A stretch of 64,000 nucleotides of DNA from UBA6109 sp035366835 (GCA_035366835.1 DAOSIS010000001.1:124001-188000), one strand, 5' to 3'. Shown: positions 8,693 through 17,291, counted from the first letter of the stretch. Notes: generated by a model from the letters alone, not told the origin. Translations and numbers: made by a program.

Positions 8693-8933
8693 AGTCGGCC
8701 ACTTTATGAACCACTGAGGAGCCTCTCGTCAAGAAATACTTACAGAGTCGTGTACGACGACCTTCCGGAACAAATCTGAAAACCTTTCATCCCTGAAGAC
8801 AACAGTTTGGTAAACAACGACGGCATAGCCAAACCCAGGGGAGCCGCTACGAGCGGCTCTGTTCAGAATAAGGATGGGAAGCTTACGGCAGGACTTTATC
8901 TTGCAGGGGATGCGATACACAGGATTGCACTTA
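8693..8933. other. non-coding stretch with one hairpin
   Basis: I find no supportable gene here. GAGCCGCT/AGCGGCTC (8841-8859) is a perfect 8-bp stem with a 3-base loop. The minus-strand frame across 8729-8920 has no recognisable protein character. Confidence 0.5.
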
Positions 8934-9225
8934 TCAACCTGGCAGGCGATTCACCCTGTGCCCCACATTGGCGATAAGCCGGGTGATCGTGGCCACGGCA
9001 TTGGGCTGCTTGAAGGCCCGGTAAGCGATCTCCATCATCCGATAGTAATCCTTCGTGAACCGATTGTAGCCCGTCTGGAGCTCTTCGACGGTCATTGTTC
9101 TTCGGCCTCACGATGACCGTGCCGCCCGTGTACTTGGAGTAGTCGGTGCAGATAATCCGGCTCTCCCTCTCGAACTTCCGATAGAACTCGGTCCCCGGAT
9201 AGGGGATCAGGAAGGTCATGGACAA
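8934..9225 (-). pseudogene. C-terminal remnant of a radical-SAM (B12-binding type) protein, frameshifted
   Basis: Reading the minus strand from 9225, the first frame gives 'MTFLIPYPGTEFYRKFERES' and 'TDYSKYTGGTVIVRPKN'. After one extra A near 9095-9097 the next frame continues 'MTVEELQTGYNRF', 'DYYRMMEIAYRAFKQPNA' and ends RVNRLPG-stop at 8934-8936. Together these make the C-terminal end of a B12-binding-domain radical-SAM protein. The upstream side is lost: an in-frame TAG lies four codons before 9225. It is a dead 3' fragment. Confidence 0.7.
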
Positions 9226-9256
9226 ACTGCTCTATGGCACCTGAAGCAATCATCGA

Positions 9257-9298
9257 GCAAACAGTGAATCAAAGAAGCATGTTTGCATCATTGTTTGC
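9257..9298. repeat. GCAAACA / TGTTTGC inverted repeats
   Basis: GCAAACA (9257-9263) is answered by TGTTTGC twice (9280-9286 and 9292-9298). The cluster sits just upstream of the AbiEii-like remnant and may be its old promoter-operator. Confidence 0.4.
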
Positions 9299-9325
9299 TT
9301 CACATTGTCCCAACGTTATGGTCCC

Positions 9326-9546
9326 ATGAGCGCCGCGTCGGTCAAGAATATCGAGGCCTCCGTCAAGAATCGGCTCCTGGCCGCGGCCAGGCAAAGCGGA
9401 AAGCCGTTCCAGACGTTACTCACCCACTACGGTCGGGCCGGTTTCTTTTCCGGCTGTCCCTCTCACCTCTGAAAGAAAAGTTCATCCTCAAGGGCGGCCT
9501 GCTGCTGGTGGGCATGGAGGCAACGGGCTATAAAGGGGTTTTATAA
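9326..9546 (+). pseudogene. N-terminal remnant of an AbiEii-like nucleotidyltransferase toxin, frameshifted and truncated
   Basis: ATG 9326 opens 'SVKNIEASVKNRLLAAARQS' then 'GKPFQTLLTHYGR', after which the frame changes at about 9431-9440 and continues 'GRFLFRLSLSPLKEKFILKG' then 'GLLLVGMEATGYKG' to TAA 9544-9546. This is the start of the AbiEii/type IV toxin nucleotidyltransferase family (N-helices, then the F-x-L-K-G-G core), about 70 residues out of the usual 250-300. Both the frameshift and the loss of the rest make it inactive. No AbiEi antitoxin gene precedes it. Confidence 0.65.
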
Positions 9547-10191
9547 CTCCAGGAGTTTCTCCGGGCCGTCGAAAAGAAAATCGGGTCTGGCCGCGGCCAG
9601 GCGTTCGCGGGAGTGCCAGCCCCAGGTGACGGCGACGGCGCGGATGCCGGCGGCCCTGGCCTCGCGGATGTCGCCCACCGTGTCGCACACGTAGGAAACC
9701 TCTTCCGGTCTCGCCCCATAGAGTTCCAGCGCCCGACCGAATTTCTCCGTCTTGCTGAAGCCCGCCTCGGACCCGAAAACCCGGTCGAAACACCCGTCCC
9801 ACCCGAAGCGCGCCAGCGCCCGCTCGATCGTCCGGCCGGCATTGGAGGACAGGACCGCCAGCAGCCGCCTCTCGTGCAGCGCCTGCAGCACCGGCGTCAT
9901 CGCCGCGTGCGGCCGGATCTCCGCATGGTCTTCGGGCGTCATCCGGAGGGACCGGGCGAAGACCTTGACGTCAACGCCCTTCCGCGCCAGGGACTCGTAG
10001 AAGTTCCCGTCGAACAGGTCGAGGAAGTCCTCGCGGCTCTCCACGAGCGGGCTCCCGATCCGCTCGAGCGCCCTCTTCACCACCCGTTCGTAGACCGCGA
10101 GCGACTCGACGAGAACGCCGTCGAAATCAAAGAGGAGAAGGCCCTTCGCCGCCCTCCCCCGTTTCGGGCAGGCGGCGGCGTCAGCGGACAT
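9541..10191 (-). CDS. HAD-superfamily phosphatase, phosphoglycolate-phosphatase-like (216 aa)
   Basis: All HAD motifs are present in order: DFDGVLVES with nucleophile D22 and acid/base D24, a 'VLSSNA' motif II, 'KTEKF' lysine and 'CDTVGDI' motif IV. A helical cap of about 70 residues lies between motifs I and II, as in Gph/PgmB-type enzymes. Substrate cannot be told from sequence. Its start overlaps the end of oppF by 11 bases, so it is the last gene of the mtnA-oppD-oppF run; its stop overlaps the converging AbiEii remnant. Confidence 0.8.
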   Translation of the reverse strand: MSADAAACPKRGRAAKGLLLFDFDGVLVESLAVYERVVKRALERIGSPLVESREDFLDLFDGNFYESLARKGVDVKVFARSLRMTPEDHAEIRPHAAMTPVLQALHERRLLAVLSSNAGRTIERALARFGWDGCFDRVFGSEAGFSKTEKFGRALELYGARPEEVSYVCDTVGDIREARAAGIRAVAVTWGWHSRERLAAARPDFLFDGPEKLLEL

Positions 10192-11146
10192 GGCAGGCCA
10201 CCCGGGAGCCGTTCGGCCGTCCCGTGAGCGGCGGCTCCTCCTTGTCGCAGATGTCGATCCGCAGGGGGCAGCGCGTGTGAAACCGGCAGCCGGGGGGCGG
10301 ATGGATGGGGCTGGGCACGTCGCCTTTCAAAATGATGCGCTTTCCCCTGGTTTCCGGATCCACGCTGGGCGAGGCGGAGAAAAGCGCCTCCGAATAGGGG
10401 TGGACCTGTTCCCGGCAGAGGACCTCGCTCCGGGCGATCTCCATGATCTTCCCCAGGTACATCACGATCACCCTGTCGGCGATATACTCGATGAGATTGA
10501 GATCGTGCGAGATGAAGAGATAAGTCAGCCCCAGGCGCTCCTGGAGATCCTGGAGGAGATTCACGATCTGGGCCTGGATGGACACGTCGAGGCTGGAGAC
10601 GGGCTCGTCGGCGACGACGAGACTGGGATTCAAGGCCAGGGCGCGGGCGATCCCGATCCGCTGGCGCTGCCCGCCGCTGAACTGGTGCGGGTACAGGAAA
10701 CGCTGTTCGGGGCGCAGCCCGACCGTTTCCAGCAGGCGGATCACCCTCTCGTCACGCTCCGTGCCGTCGGCGATGCCGTGGATGGCGAGCGGTTCGCCCA
10801 CGATCGAATCCACCCGCTTGCGGGGATTCAGGGAAGAGTAGGGATCCTGGAAGATGATCTGGACGTTCCGCCGCAGTTTTTGCAGTTCACTGGCCTTCAG
10901 GGCGAAGATATCCGTCCCCTCGATGCGGATGCTTCCCCCGTCCGGTTCTTCGAGACGGAGCAGCAGCCTTCCCAACGTGGACTTTCCGCAGCCCGACTCT
11001 CCGACCAGGCCGAGGGTCTCGCCCTTCGCGATGGAGAAATCCACGCCGTCGAGGGCGGTCACGGCCGCCGCCTTCCGAAAGAGCCCCCCGCGGACGGGAT
11101 AGGCTTTCTTCAGTCCGCGCACGACAACGAATTCTTCAGCGGTCAT
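10181..11146 (-). CDS. oppF: oligopeptide/dipeptide ABC transporter ATPase, OppF/DppF type (321 aa)
   Basis: ABC ATPase with Walker A GESGCGKST, Q-loop 'IFQDPYSSLNPRKR', signature FSGGQRQRIGIARAL and Walker B 'LVVADEPVSSLD'. The C-terminal 'GCRFHTRCPLRIDICD' is the oligopeptide-transporter ATPase tail that in related proteins holds an iron-sulfur cluster. It would energise peptide (or nickel) import together with OppD upstream. No permease or binding protein is in the window, so the pair must work with components coded elsewhere. 142 bases separate it from oppD. Confidence 0.85.
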   Translation of the reverse strand: MTAEEFVVVRGLKKAYPVRGGLFRKAAAVTALDGVDFSIAKGETLGLVGESGCGKSTLGRLLLRLEEPDGGSIRIEGTDIFALKASELQKLRRNVQIIFQDPYSSLNPRKRVDSIVGEPLAIHGIADGTERDERVIRLLETVGLRPEQRFLYPHQFSGGQRQRIGIARALALNPSLVVADEPVSSLDVSIQAQIVNLLQDLQERLGLTYLFISHDLNLIEYIADRVIVMYLGKIMEIARSEVLCREQVHPYSEALFSASPSVDPETRGKRIILKGDVPSPIHPPPGCRFHTRCPLRIDICDKEEPPLTGRPNGSRVACHVR

Positions 11147-11288
11147 CTCTTGCCACGCTCCGCAACCTCATGGGTCCCGATATCGTACACGGTTCGACGG
11201 GCCGGGAGGTCGCCCGCCCCGCGGCTGTTTCCGGTCCCGCCTTCATCGAAGGCCCGGCGGGAGGGGGTGTTTCTTTCGCAGACGCCGC

Positions 11289-12263
11289 TCATTCGAGCCA
11301 ACATCGCACCCAATGCCCCGCCTCGACCTCGGCCAGGTCCGGCATCCGCTCGCGGCACTTCGCACCGGCCTTGGGGCAGCGGTCCGCGAAGCTGCATCCT
11401 TCCGGCAGGGCCAGGAGATCCGGCACGACGCCCCGGATCGTCCGAAGCCGCTCCCTGGGGGCGTCGCCGCCGCAGGCCCGGGGAAGAGAGGCGAAAAGAC
11501 CGGCCGTGTAGGGATGCCTGGGGTTCTTGAACAGCCGGGCGACGTCGGCGCGTTCGACGATGCGGCCCGCATACATCACCGCGACGGACTGGCCCACCTC
11601 TGCGACGACGCCCAGGTTGTGCGTGATAAGCAGCACCGCCGATCCCATCTGCTCCTTGAGGCGGCCGATCAGGTCAAGGATCTGGGCCTGGATGGTTACA
11701 TCGAGGGCCGTCGTCGGCTCGTCGGCGATCAGGAGGCGCGGCCGGCAGGACAGGGCCATCGCGATCATGACGCGCTGGCGCATTCCGCCGCTCATCTGAT
11801 GGGGATACTCGTTGACGCGGGTTTCCGGCGAGGGGATGCCGACGAGCCGGAGCATCTCGCCGGCCAGCTTCCAGGCCTCCGTCCGCGGCAGCTTCTGGTG
11901 CAGCTCCACCGCCTCGGCGATCTGCTCGCCGATCCTCAGGACCGGATTGAGCGACGTCATCGGTTCCTGAAAGACCATGGAGATCCGGTTCCCCCGTATC
12001 TCCCGCATCTCCGGCTCCGTCGCCGCGACGAGGTCCCTGCCGTCGAAGAGGATCTCGCCTTCCACGATGCGCCCCTGGGGCTCGGGCACGAGCCGCATGA
12101 TCGAAAGGGCCGTCATCGACTTGCCGCATCCGGATTCCCCGACAAGGCACATCGTCTCGCCTTCGCGGATGGTGACGTCGACGCCGTCCACCGCCTTGAC
12201 GACGCCCTTGTCCGTGAAGAAGTGCGTCTTCAGGCCCCGTATGTCGAGGAGGGCGTTCGTCAT
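11289..12263 (-). CDS. oppD: oligopeptide/dipeptide ABC transporter ATPase, OppD/DppD type (324 aa)
   Basis: Walker A GESGCGKSM, Q-loop 'VFQEPMTSLNPVLRIG', signature MSGGMRQRVMIAMAL, Walker B 'LLIADEPTTALD' and the H-loop 'LLITHN'. The Cys-rich C-terminus (GCSFADRCPKAGAKCRER) is typical of the OppD group. ATG overlaps the mtnA stop by 4 bases, so it is translationally coupled to a methionine-salvage gene, an unusual pairing. Together with OppF it forms the ATPase heterodimer of a peptide importer. Confidence 0.85.
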   Translation of the reverse strand: MTNALLDIRGLKTHFFTDKGVVKAVDGVDVTIREGETMCLVGESGCGKSMTALSIMRLVPEPQGRIVEGEILFDGRDLVAATEPEMREIRGNRISMVFQEPMTSLNPVLRIGEQIAEAVELHQKLPRTEAWKLAGEMLRLVGIPSPETRVNEYPHQMSGGMRQRVMIAMALSCRPRLLIADEPTTALDVTIQAQILDLIGRLKEQMGSAVLLITHNLGVVAEVGQSVAVMYAGRIVERADVARLFKNPRHPYTAGLFASLPRACGGDAPRERLRTIRGVVPDLLALPEGCSFADRCPKAGAKCRERMPDLAEVEAGHWVRCWLE

Positions 12264-13312
12264 CGGGAGGGCCCCCGTTTGCAGAGATCGCGCAGGGCGC
12301 CCTTGAAGGGTTTCCGCGCAACGCCCGCTTCCGTGATGAGGGTCGTGACGAGCGCGGCGGGCGTGACGTCGAACGCGGGGTTGTAGACGCAGACGCCCTC
12401 CGGGGCGATGCGGCTCCCCCGCAGGCAGAGGATCTCATCGGGATTGCGCTCCTCGATGGGAATCTCGTCGCCCGACCTGAGGGAAAGATCGATCGTGGAC
12501 AAAGGGGCGGCCACGTAGAACGGAATCCCGTGGGCGCGGGCCAGGACGGCCAGGGAATAGGTGCCGATCTTGTTCGCGGCGTCTCCGTTGGCCGCGATCC
12601 GGTCGGCCCCCACGATCACGAGATGAACCCTGCCCTGCTTCATCAGGCTCCCGGCCATGTTGTCGGCGATGAGCGTGAAGGGGATGCCCTCCTTGCAGAG
12701 CTCCCAGGCGGTCAAACGCGCCCCCTGCAGGACCGGCCGCGTCTCGTCGACGAAAACGGAAATCTTCTTGCCCTCCTCACGGGCGGCGCGGATCACACCC
12801 AGCGCCGTGCCATAGCCGCCGGTGGCGAGCGCCCCCGCGTTGCAGTGGGTGAGAACCGTGTCGCCGTCCCGGAGGAAAGGACTGCCGAACCGCCCCATGC
12901 GCCGGTTCGCCGCCACATCCTCCTCCAGGATCGCGAGGGCCTCGGCCAGCAGCGCATCGCCGCTGCCGTCCGCTCCCTCCGCGGCCGAGGCGGCGAAGCG
13001 GCGCTCCATCCGCTCGATCGCCCAGAAGAGGTTCCGCGCCGTGGGGCGGCTGCGCGCGAAATCTGCGCAGATCCCGCGAAACGCCAGGCGGGCCTTCCCG
13101 GCCGGCAGCCGGCCGAGGCGGCGAACCCCCAGGGCGATGCCCAGGGCCGCGGCGATGCCGATCGCGGGCGCCCCGCGGACCGTCAGGTTCCTGATGGCCT
13201 CGACGACCTCGCCGTATTCGCGGCAGCGGATCTCCCGCTCCTCATGCGGCAGGGCGTTCTGGTCGAGCAGGACGACCGTTTCGTCCCGCCATCCGACTGG
13301 ACGGATTTCCAT
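12260..13312 (-). CDS. mtnA: S-methyl-5-thioribose-1-phosphate isomerase (350 aa)
   Basis: Converts methylthioribose-1-phosphate to methylthioribulose-1-phosphate in methionine salvage. Family hallmarks: 'LLDQNALP' near the start, RGAPAIGIAAALGIAL, the catalytic cysteine in 'THCNAGALATGGYGTALG', and the catalytic Asp in 'VIVGADRIAANGDAANKIGT'. I start at ATG 13312 (MEIRPVGWRDE), which fits the family length of about 350; the frame is open 29 codons further up but that part is non-conserved and overlaps the previous gene's end. No other mtn gene is nearby; some anaerobes use MtnA in a dihydroxyacetone-phosphate/aldehyde version of the salvage pathway, which could be the case here. Confidence 0.92.
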   Translation of the reverse strand: MEIRPVGWRDETVVLLDQNALPHEEREIRCREYGEVVEAIRNLTVRGAPAIGIAAALGIALGVRRLGRLPAGKARLAFRGICADFARSRPTARNLFWAIERMERRFAASAAEGADGSGDALLAEALAILEEDVAANRRMGRFGSPFLRDGDTVLTHCNAGALATGGYGTALGVIRAAREEGKKISVFVDETRPVLQGARLTAWELCKEGIPFTLIADNMAGSLMKQGRVHLVIVGADRIAANGDAANKIGTYSLAVLARAHGIPFYVAAPLSTIDLSLRSGDEIPIEERNPDEILCLRGSRIAPEGVCVYNPAFDVTPAALVTTLITEAGVARKPFKGALRDLCKRGPSR

Positions 13313-13395
13313 TGCCTTGATCGATCCTCGTCCGAAAGAAAATCGCTTCCTGTCCGAACTTGACCCGCACCCGGCGGGTCTCGGCCGAGCCGTTA

Positions 13396-14598
13396 TCACC
13401 CACCGCCGCCACCGCCGCTGCTGTCAGCGGCAGCCGCGGCATCGTTCGCCGCCGCGACGCCGACGGCATTCCCCATCGTTCCGACATCGAACGACGCCTC
13501 GGCGTCGTCTCCGGAAGGCGCCTCCAGCAGCGCAGCGGCGCAGGGACCGGTCGGGTCTTCCTTCAGGCACTTCTGAAAGATCGCGATCGCCTTGTCCCAT
13601 TCGCCCCGGTCCTGCGCGTCGAGGCCCTCACCGTAGTAGATAAGCCCCGGATAGGACTGCGACGCATAGCGCCCGATCGTCGCCTCTTCCTCCTTGGAGA
13701 GCTGGACTCCCATGTCCTTCAGGATTCCGAAGGCGACGGCCTTCTCGATCTTGAAGAATTCCTTCACGAGCCCGTTTGCGTCCTGCCGTCCGACCTCGCC
13801 TCCCGTCGGCACGTTCATCAGCAGGCGCTTGACGTCCACCTTGTCTCCCTCGCCGATCATGTTGCCCGTCACGACCTTCCCCGCACCCAGAAGGCGGCCG
13901 ACCCGCGGCGCCGTCCCGTCGTCGACGAGGCCGCTCGTGCCCAACTGCATTTCCTCCAAGAGCTTTTGGAGCCGGATGCGCTCCACGACCTTCAGCGATT
14001 TCGTCTTGCTCAGGTCCGTGATCAGCATCGCCGCCATCGCCTTCTGCAGGGGTTTGGATTGCTGGGTCAGCCCCTTGTCGCTGAAATAGGTCACGGCCAG
14101 CGCGTTGGGTTCTCCGGGGGCGGCCTGCAGCAGGGCTTCCTGTTTCACCGCCTCCTTCGCCTTCTTGGCCGCGTCGCGGTACAGCGCCAGCGTAATCTGC
14201 CTGCGGATCACGGCGGAAAGGTTGCTGGCCGGCTCCTTTTCCACGTAAGGACGCCAGAGCTGCACGGCCTTGTCGTATTGCTCGTTCATGTTGTAGGCCA
14301 CCCCGAGGTTGACGCCCGCGACCTTATCTTCCGGGGCAAGACGATGGGCCTTCTCCAGGACCGCCACCGCCTCCGGCGTCTTCTTCATGCGCAGATAGGT
14401 CTCTCCGAGGCCCTTCAGGGCCTCCACGTTGTTCTCGTTCTTCTTCAGCACTTCCCGGAAGAGCGAGATGGACTCTTCATAGCGGCCCTCCTGCATGGCC
14501 CTCGTCGCCTTCACGTGGGTCAGCATGGTCTGGCAACCGGCCAGAAACGCGATCGCCAGAAACGCCGCGCCGATATACCAGGTGATTTTTCTCGCCAT
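13396..14598 (-). CDS. TPR lipoprotein with CsgG/curli-secretion-like domain and oligo-Gly tail (400 aa)
   Basis: A signal peptide with lipobox LAGC (C22) predicts a lipoprotein. Residues 30-130 hold two to three TPR units (A-x-x-x-G-R-Y-E-E-S; A-L-K-G-L-G-E-T-Y-L; V-A-G-V-N-L-G-V-A-Y-N). The middle, 'MAAMLITDLSKTKSLKVVER' with 'LLGAGKVVTGNMI', resembles the CsgG/FlgO-like fold that senses or builds envelope structures, and a further TPR-like unit lies near residue 325. The protein ends in six glycines after an Ala/Ser-rich run. GGGAGGAG lies 3 bases before the ATG. It follows the related gene by 26 bases; the two probably act together in the periplasm or outer membrane. Exact role unknown. 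Confidence 0.7.
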   Translation of the reverse strand: MARKITWYIGAAFLAIAFLAGCQTMLTHVKATRAMQEGRYEESISLFREVLKKNENNVEALKGLGETYLRMKKTPEAVAVLEKAHRLAPEDKVAGVNLGVAYNMNEQYDKAVQLWRPYVEKEPASNLSAVIRRQITLALYRDAAKKAKEAVKQEALLQAAPGEPNALAVTYFSDKGLTQQSKPLQKAMAAMLITDLSKTKSLKVVERIRLQKLLEEMQLGTSGLVDDGTAPRVGRLLGAGKVVTGNMIGEGDKVDVKRLLMNVPTGGEVGRQDANGLVKEFFKIEKAVAFGILKDMGVQLSKEEEATIGRYASQSYPGLIYYGEGLDAQDRGEWDKAIAIFQKCLKEDPTGPCAAALLEAPSGDDAEASFDVGTMGNAVGVAAANDAAAAADSSGGGGGG

Positions 14599-14624
14599 AA
14601 CTCCTCCCTTCTCCGAAAATCCTC

Positions 14625-15686
14625 TTATTTCCCTGCCGCGAGCAGATCCGCCGCCAAACCTTCCGCCAGCGACGACCTGTCACCGGCCTTGCCCTCCGCA
14701 CGGACGGCGGCGACGACTTCGCCCGTTTCGGTCTTGACCAGACGGACATGCACCCGGATCCTGCCCTCGAAGAGGAGAAACGATCCCAGGACGAGGCCGT
14801 CCGCACCGGCGATCTCGCACGCCTTCCGGGCCGTCCCTCCGCCGCCCTGTCCTCCCGCGCCCGATGCGAGTTCCCGGAGAATGGCGCCGAGGCGCTTCCG
14901 GTCGATGATCTCGACGTTCCGGCCTCCGGAAAAGCCCTTCGTCAGGCACGCGGCCATCTCCTCGCCCCATCTTCCGGGGCCGGAACGTTCGCCGAGGTCC
15001 TCGAGGGGAAAGACGGCGAGCCGTTGCGGCCGCCCTCCGCCGGCAGACCCGGCCATCCCGGCGCCCGCGCCGGTCGCGCTGCGACTGCCCGCTTTTTCTT
15101 CAGTCCCGGGTGCTATCGCACGGAACCCTTCGACGATCCTGGCGGCGAGGGTCTGTTCGAGGCTGAAAAAATCCTTCGTTTCCCCCGACGCCTCCCCGGC
15201 TCCCAGGATGCTCCCCGTCTCCGCGTCGGCAATCCGCGCGTCGATCCTCACCGTCTCCCCGACGGCGGAAAAGCTTCCCAGGACGAGCGCCCGTACCCCG
15301 AGGATCCTGCCCAGTTCCTGTGCGGACTTGGCCTCCACGAGGCCCGATGCACTCAGATTCAGTTCGGACAGGACCGCTTCCATGCGCGTGCGTTCGACGG
15401 GGCGGAGCCTCTGCTCCCTGCTCAGATCGGCGACAAGGGCATCGGCGATGCCCTTGCGGAAGGGTTCGAGCCGCTCGCGGTCGCTCACGGACTCGTTATC
15501 GAAAGGCAGGACGGCGATCCGGATGCCGGGCCGAAAATCCGGGCGGTCTTCACCCCCCAGCGCCGCCGGCATGCACAGACCGGCGGCAAGAAGAATCGGC
15601 AAGACGAAACGAAGCCATGGCCCTGCGGAATCCCGGGATGCGAAGGAGGTTCTCGACCGGCCGGGTCCGCGTGTCTGATGGCGCAT
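14625..15686 (-). CDS. tandem CsgG-like envelope protein with signal peptide (about 353 aa)
   Basis: After a basic lead and a hydrophobic export segment (LRFVLPILLAAGLCMPAALG) come two copies of a CsgG/FlgO-like unit: 'IRIAVLPFDNESVSDRERLE...ALVADLSREQRLRPVERTRM...LGVRALVLGSF' and 'QRLAVFPLEDLGER...CLTKGFSGGRNVEIIDRKRL...AGADGLVLGSFLLF'. This repeat of 'build protein, name the system, register a value' is shared with the downstream TPR lipoprotein. The start is uncertain: ATG 15686 has no clear ribosome site. It is separated from gatB by about 175 bases and may head the operon leading to mtnA. Function unknown. Confidence 0.65.
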   Translation of the reverse strand: MRHQTRGPGRSRTSFASRDSAGPWLRFVLPILLAAGLCMPAALGGEDRPDFRPGIRIAVLPFDNESVSDRERLEPFRKGIADALVADLSREQRLRPVERTRMEAVLSELNLSASGLVEAKSAQELGRILGVRALVLGSFSAVGETVRIDARIADAETGSILGAGEASGETKDFFSLEQTLAARIVEGFRAIAPGTEEKAGSRSATGAGAGMAGSAGGGRPQRLAVFPLEDLGERSGPGRWGEEMAACLTKGFSGGRNVEIIDRKRLGAILRELASGAGGQGGGGTARKACEIAGADGLVLGSFLLFEGRIRVHVRLVKTETGEVVAAVRAEGKAGDRSSLAEGLAADLLAAGK

Positions 15687-15860
15687 AAGTCGGCGGGATC
15701 GTTGAAACGCTGCGGCGACAACAGCGATCCCTCTCGTGTGTTGTCCCGTTCCCCTGCCGGGCACGGCAGGGATTCCATATTTTCCGGCCTCCCGGCAGCA
15801 GGGGGCATTCCCGGAATCCGGGCTTCATCGCCGCGGGGACTGCCGTTCTCATGACCCCCG

Positions 15861-17291
15861 TCACCCGGCCAGCATCTTCTTGAGCAGGTCGTTGACCAGC
15901 TTCGGGTTGGCCTTGCCCTGGGTCGCCTTCATGACTTGGCCGACGAAGAAGCCGAAAACCTTGTCCTTGCCGGATCGGTACTGGGCCAGTTGGGCGGGGT
16001 TCGCCTCGATGACCTTCCGGATCGCATCGGCGACGGCGCCCTCGTCGGTGATCTGGACGAGGCCTTTTTCCTCGATGACGGCCTTCGGCGGCTTGCCGGT
16101 CCTGTACATCTCCTCGACCACGTCCTTCGCGATCTTGCCGCTGATGGTGCCGTCCTCGATGAAACGGATCATCGCCGCCAGCGATTCCGGCTTCACGGGA
16201 CAGTCGCGGATGTCCCGCTTCTCTTCGTTGAGGAGGCGCAGGACGTCGCCCATCACCCAGTTGGCGGCGATCTTCGGCAGGCCGCAGAGGCGGACGACCT
16301 CCTCGTAATAGTCGGCCAGCGCGCGGCTCGCCGTCAGGACCCCGGCGTCGTAAGGCGGGATCGCGTAATCGCGGATGAAGCGTTCGCGCTTTTCCAGGGG
16401 AAGCTCCGGGAGCGCGCTGCGGATCTCCTTCACCCAGGCCTCGTCCACGGCGACCGGCACGAGGTCCGGATCGGGGAAATACCGGTAATCGTGGGCCTCC
16501 TCCTTGCCGCGCATGGCGAACGTAGCGCCCTGGCCGTCGTCCCAGAGCCGCGTCTCCTGGACGATCGCACCGCCGCTCTCCAGGATGTACTGCTGGCGCT
16601 TGATCTCGTACTCCAGCGCCCGCTGGACGTTGCGGAAGGAGTTCATGTTCTTGAGTTCGGCCCGCGTCCCGAAGGCCTCCCGGCCCCGCGGGCGCAGGGA
16701 AACGTTGGCGTCGCAGCGGAAGCTCCCCTCCTCCATGTTGCCGTCGCAGATTTCGAGGTAGACCAGGATCTCGTGCAGACGCCGGAGATAGGCCGAGGCC
16801 TCCTCGGCGCTGCGGATGTCGGGGGCGCTCACGATCTCGATCAGGGGAACGCCGGTCCGGTTGAGATCGACGTAGCTCCAGGGATTGTGCTCGTCATGGA
16901 GGAGTTTCCCGGCATCCTCCTCCATGTGGATGCGGACGATGCCGATCCTCTTCTTCCCGCCGTCGAACTCGACGTCGATGTGGCCGTCCTCCGCAAGCGG
17001 CAGGGCGTACTGGGAGATCTGGTAGCCCTTGGGGAGGTCGGGATAGAAGTAATTCTTCCGTGCAAAGACGTTCTCCGCGTTGACGCGGCAATTCGTGGCG
17101 ATCGCCATCCGGATCGCGAATTCGACGACCTTCCTGTTGAGGACGGGCAGGACGCCGGGCAGGCCCAGGCAGACCGGGCAGGCGGCGCTGTTGGGAGCGG
17201 CCCCGAATTTCGTCGAGCAGCCGCAGAAGATCTTGGTGTTCGTGAGCAGCTGGGCGTGCACTTCCAGGCCGATGACGGGTTCGAATTCCAT
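15861..17291 (-). CDS. gatB: Asp-tRNA(Asn)/Glu-tRNA(Gln) amidotransferase subunit B (476 aa)
   Basis: GatB binds the mischarged tRNA and activates it for amide transfer. The start 'FEPVIGLEVHAQLLTNTKIF' with 'CGCSTKFGAAPNSAACPVCL' carries the zinc cysteines of bacterial GatB, and GLPGVLPVLN, 'KNYFYPDLPKGYQISQY' and the YqeY-like C-terminus ('NPKLVNDLLKKML') follow in order. Full length for the family. Its ATG overlaps the gatA stop by one base. Confidence 0.97.
   Translation of the reverse strand: MEFEPVIGLEVHAQLLTNTKIFCGCSTKFGAAPNSAACPVCLGLPGVLPVLNRKVVEFAIRMAIATNCRVNAENVFARKNYFYPDLPKGYQISQYALPLAEDGHIDVEFDGGKKRIGIVRIHMEEDAGKLLHDEHNPWSYVDLNRTGVPLIEIVSAPDIRSAEEASAYLRRLHEILVYLEICDGNMEEGSFRCDANVSLRPRGREAFGTRAELKNMNSFRNVQRALEYEIKRQQYILESGGAIVQETRLWDDGQGATFAMRGKEEAHDYRYFPDPDLVPVAVDEAWVKEIRSALPELPLEKRERFIRDYAIPPYDAGVLTASRALADYYEEVVRLCGLPKIAANWVMGDVLRLLNEEKRDIRDCPVKPESLAAMIRFIEDGTISGKIAKDVVEEMYRTGKPPKAVIEEKGLVQITDEGAVADAIRKVIEANPAQLAQYRSGKDKVFGFFVGQVMKATQGKANPKLVNDLLKKMLAG

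Noticed and set aside
8641..8859. Hairpins read as a retron msr-msd or IS200/IS605 end
   Set aside because: No reverse transcriptase or Y1 transposase gene in the window.
8729..8920. 63-codon minus-strand frame in the non-coding gap
   Set aside because: No ribosome site, no domain, composition not protein-like; could be a transposase scrap but I cannot support it.
14625..15764. 26-codon longer start for the CsgG-like protein
   Set aside because: The added residues precede the export signal without conserved character; still, the ATG at 15686 is also weak, so the start stays open.
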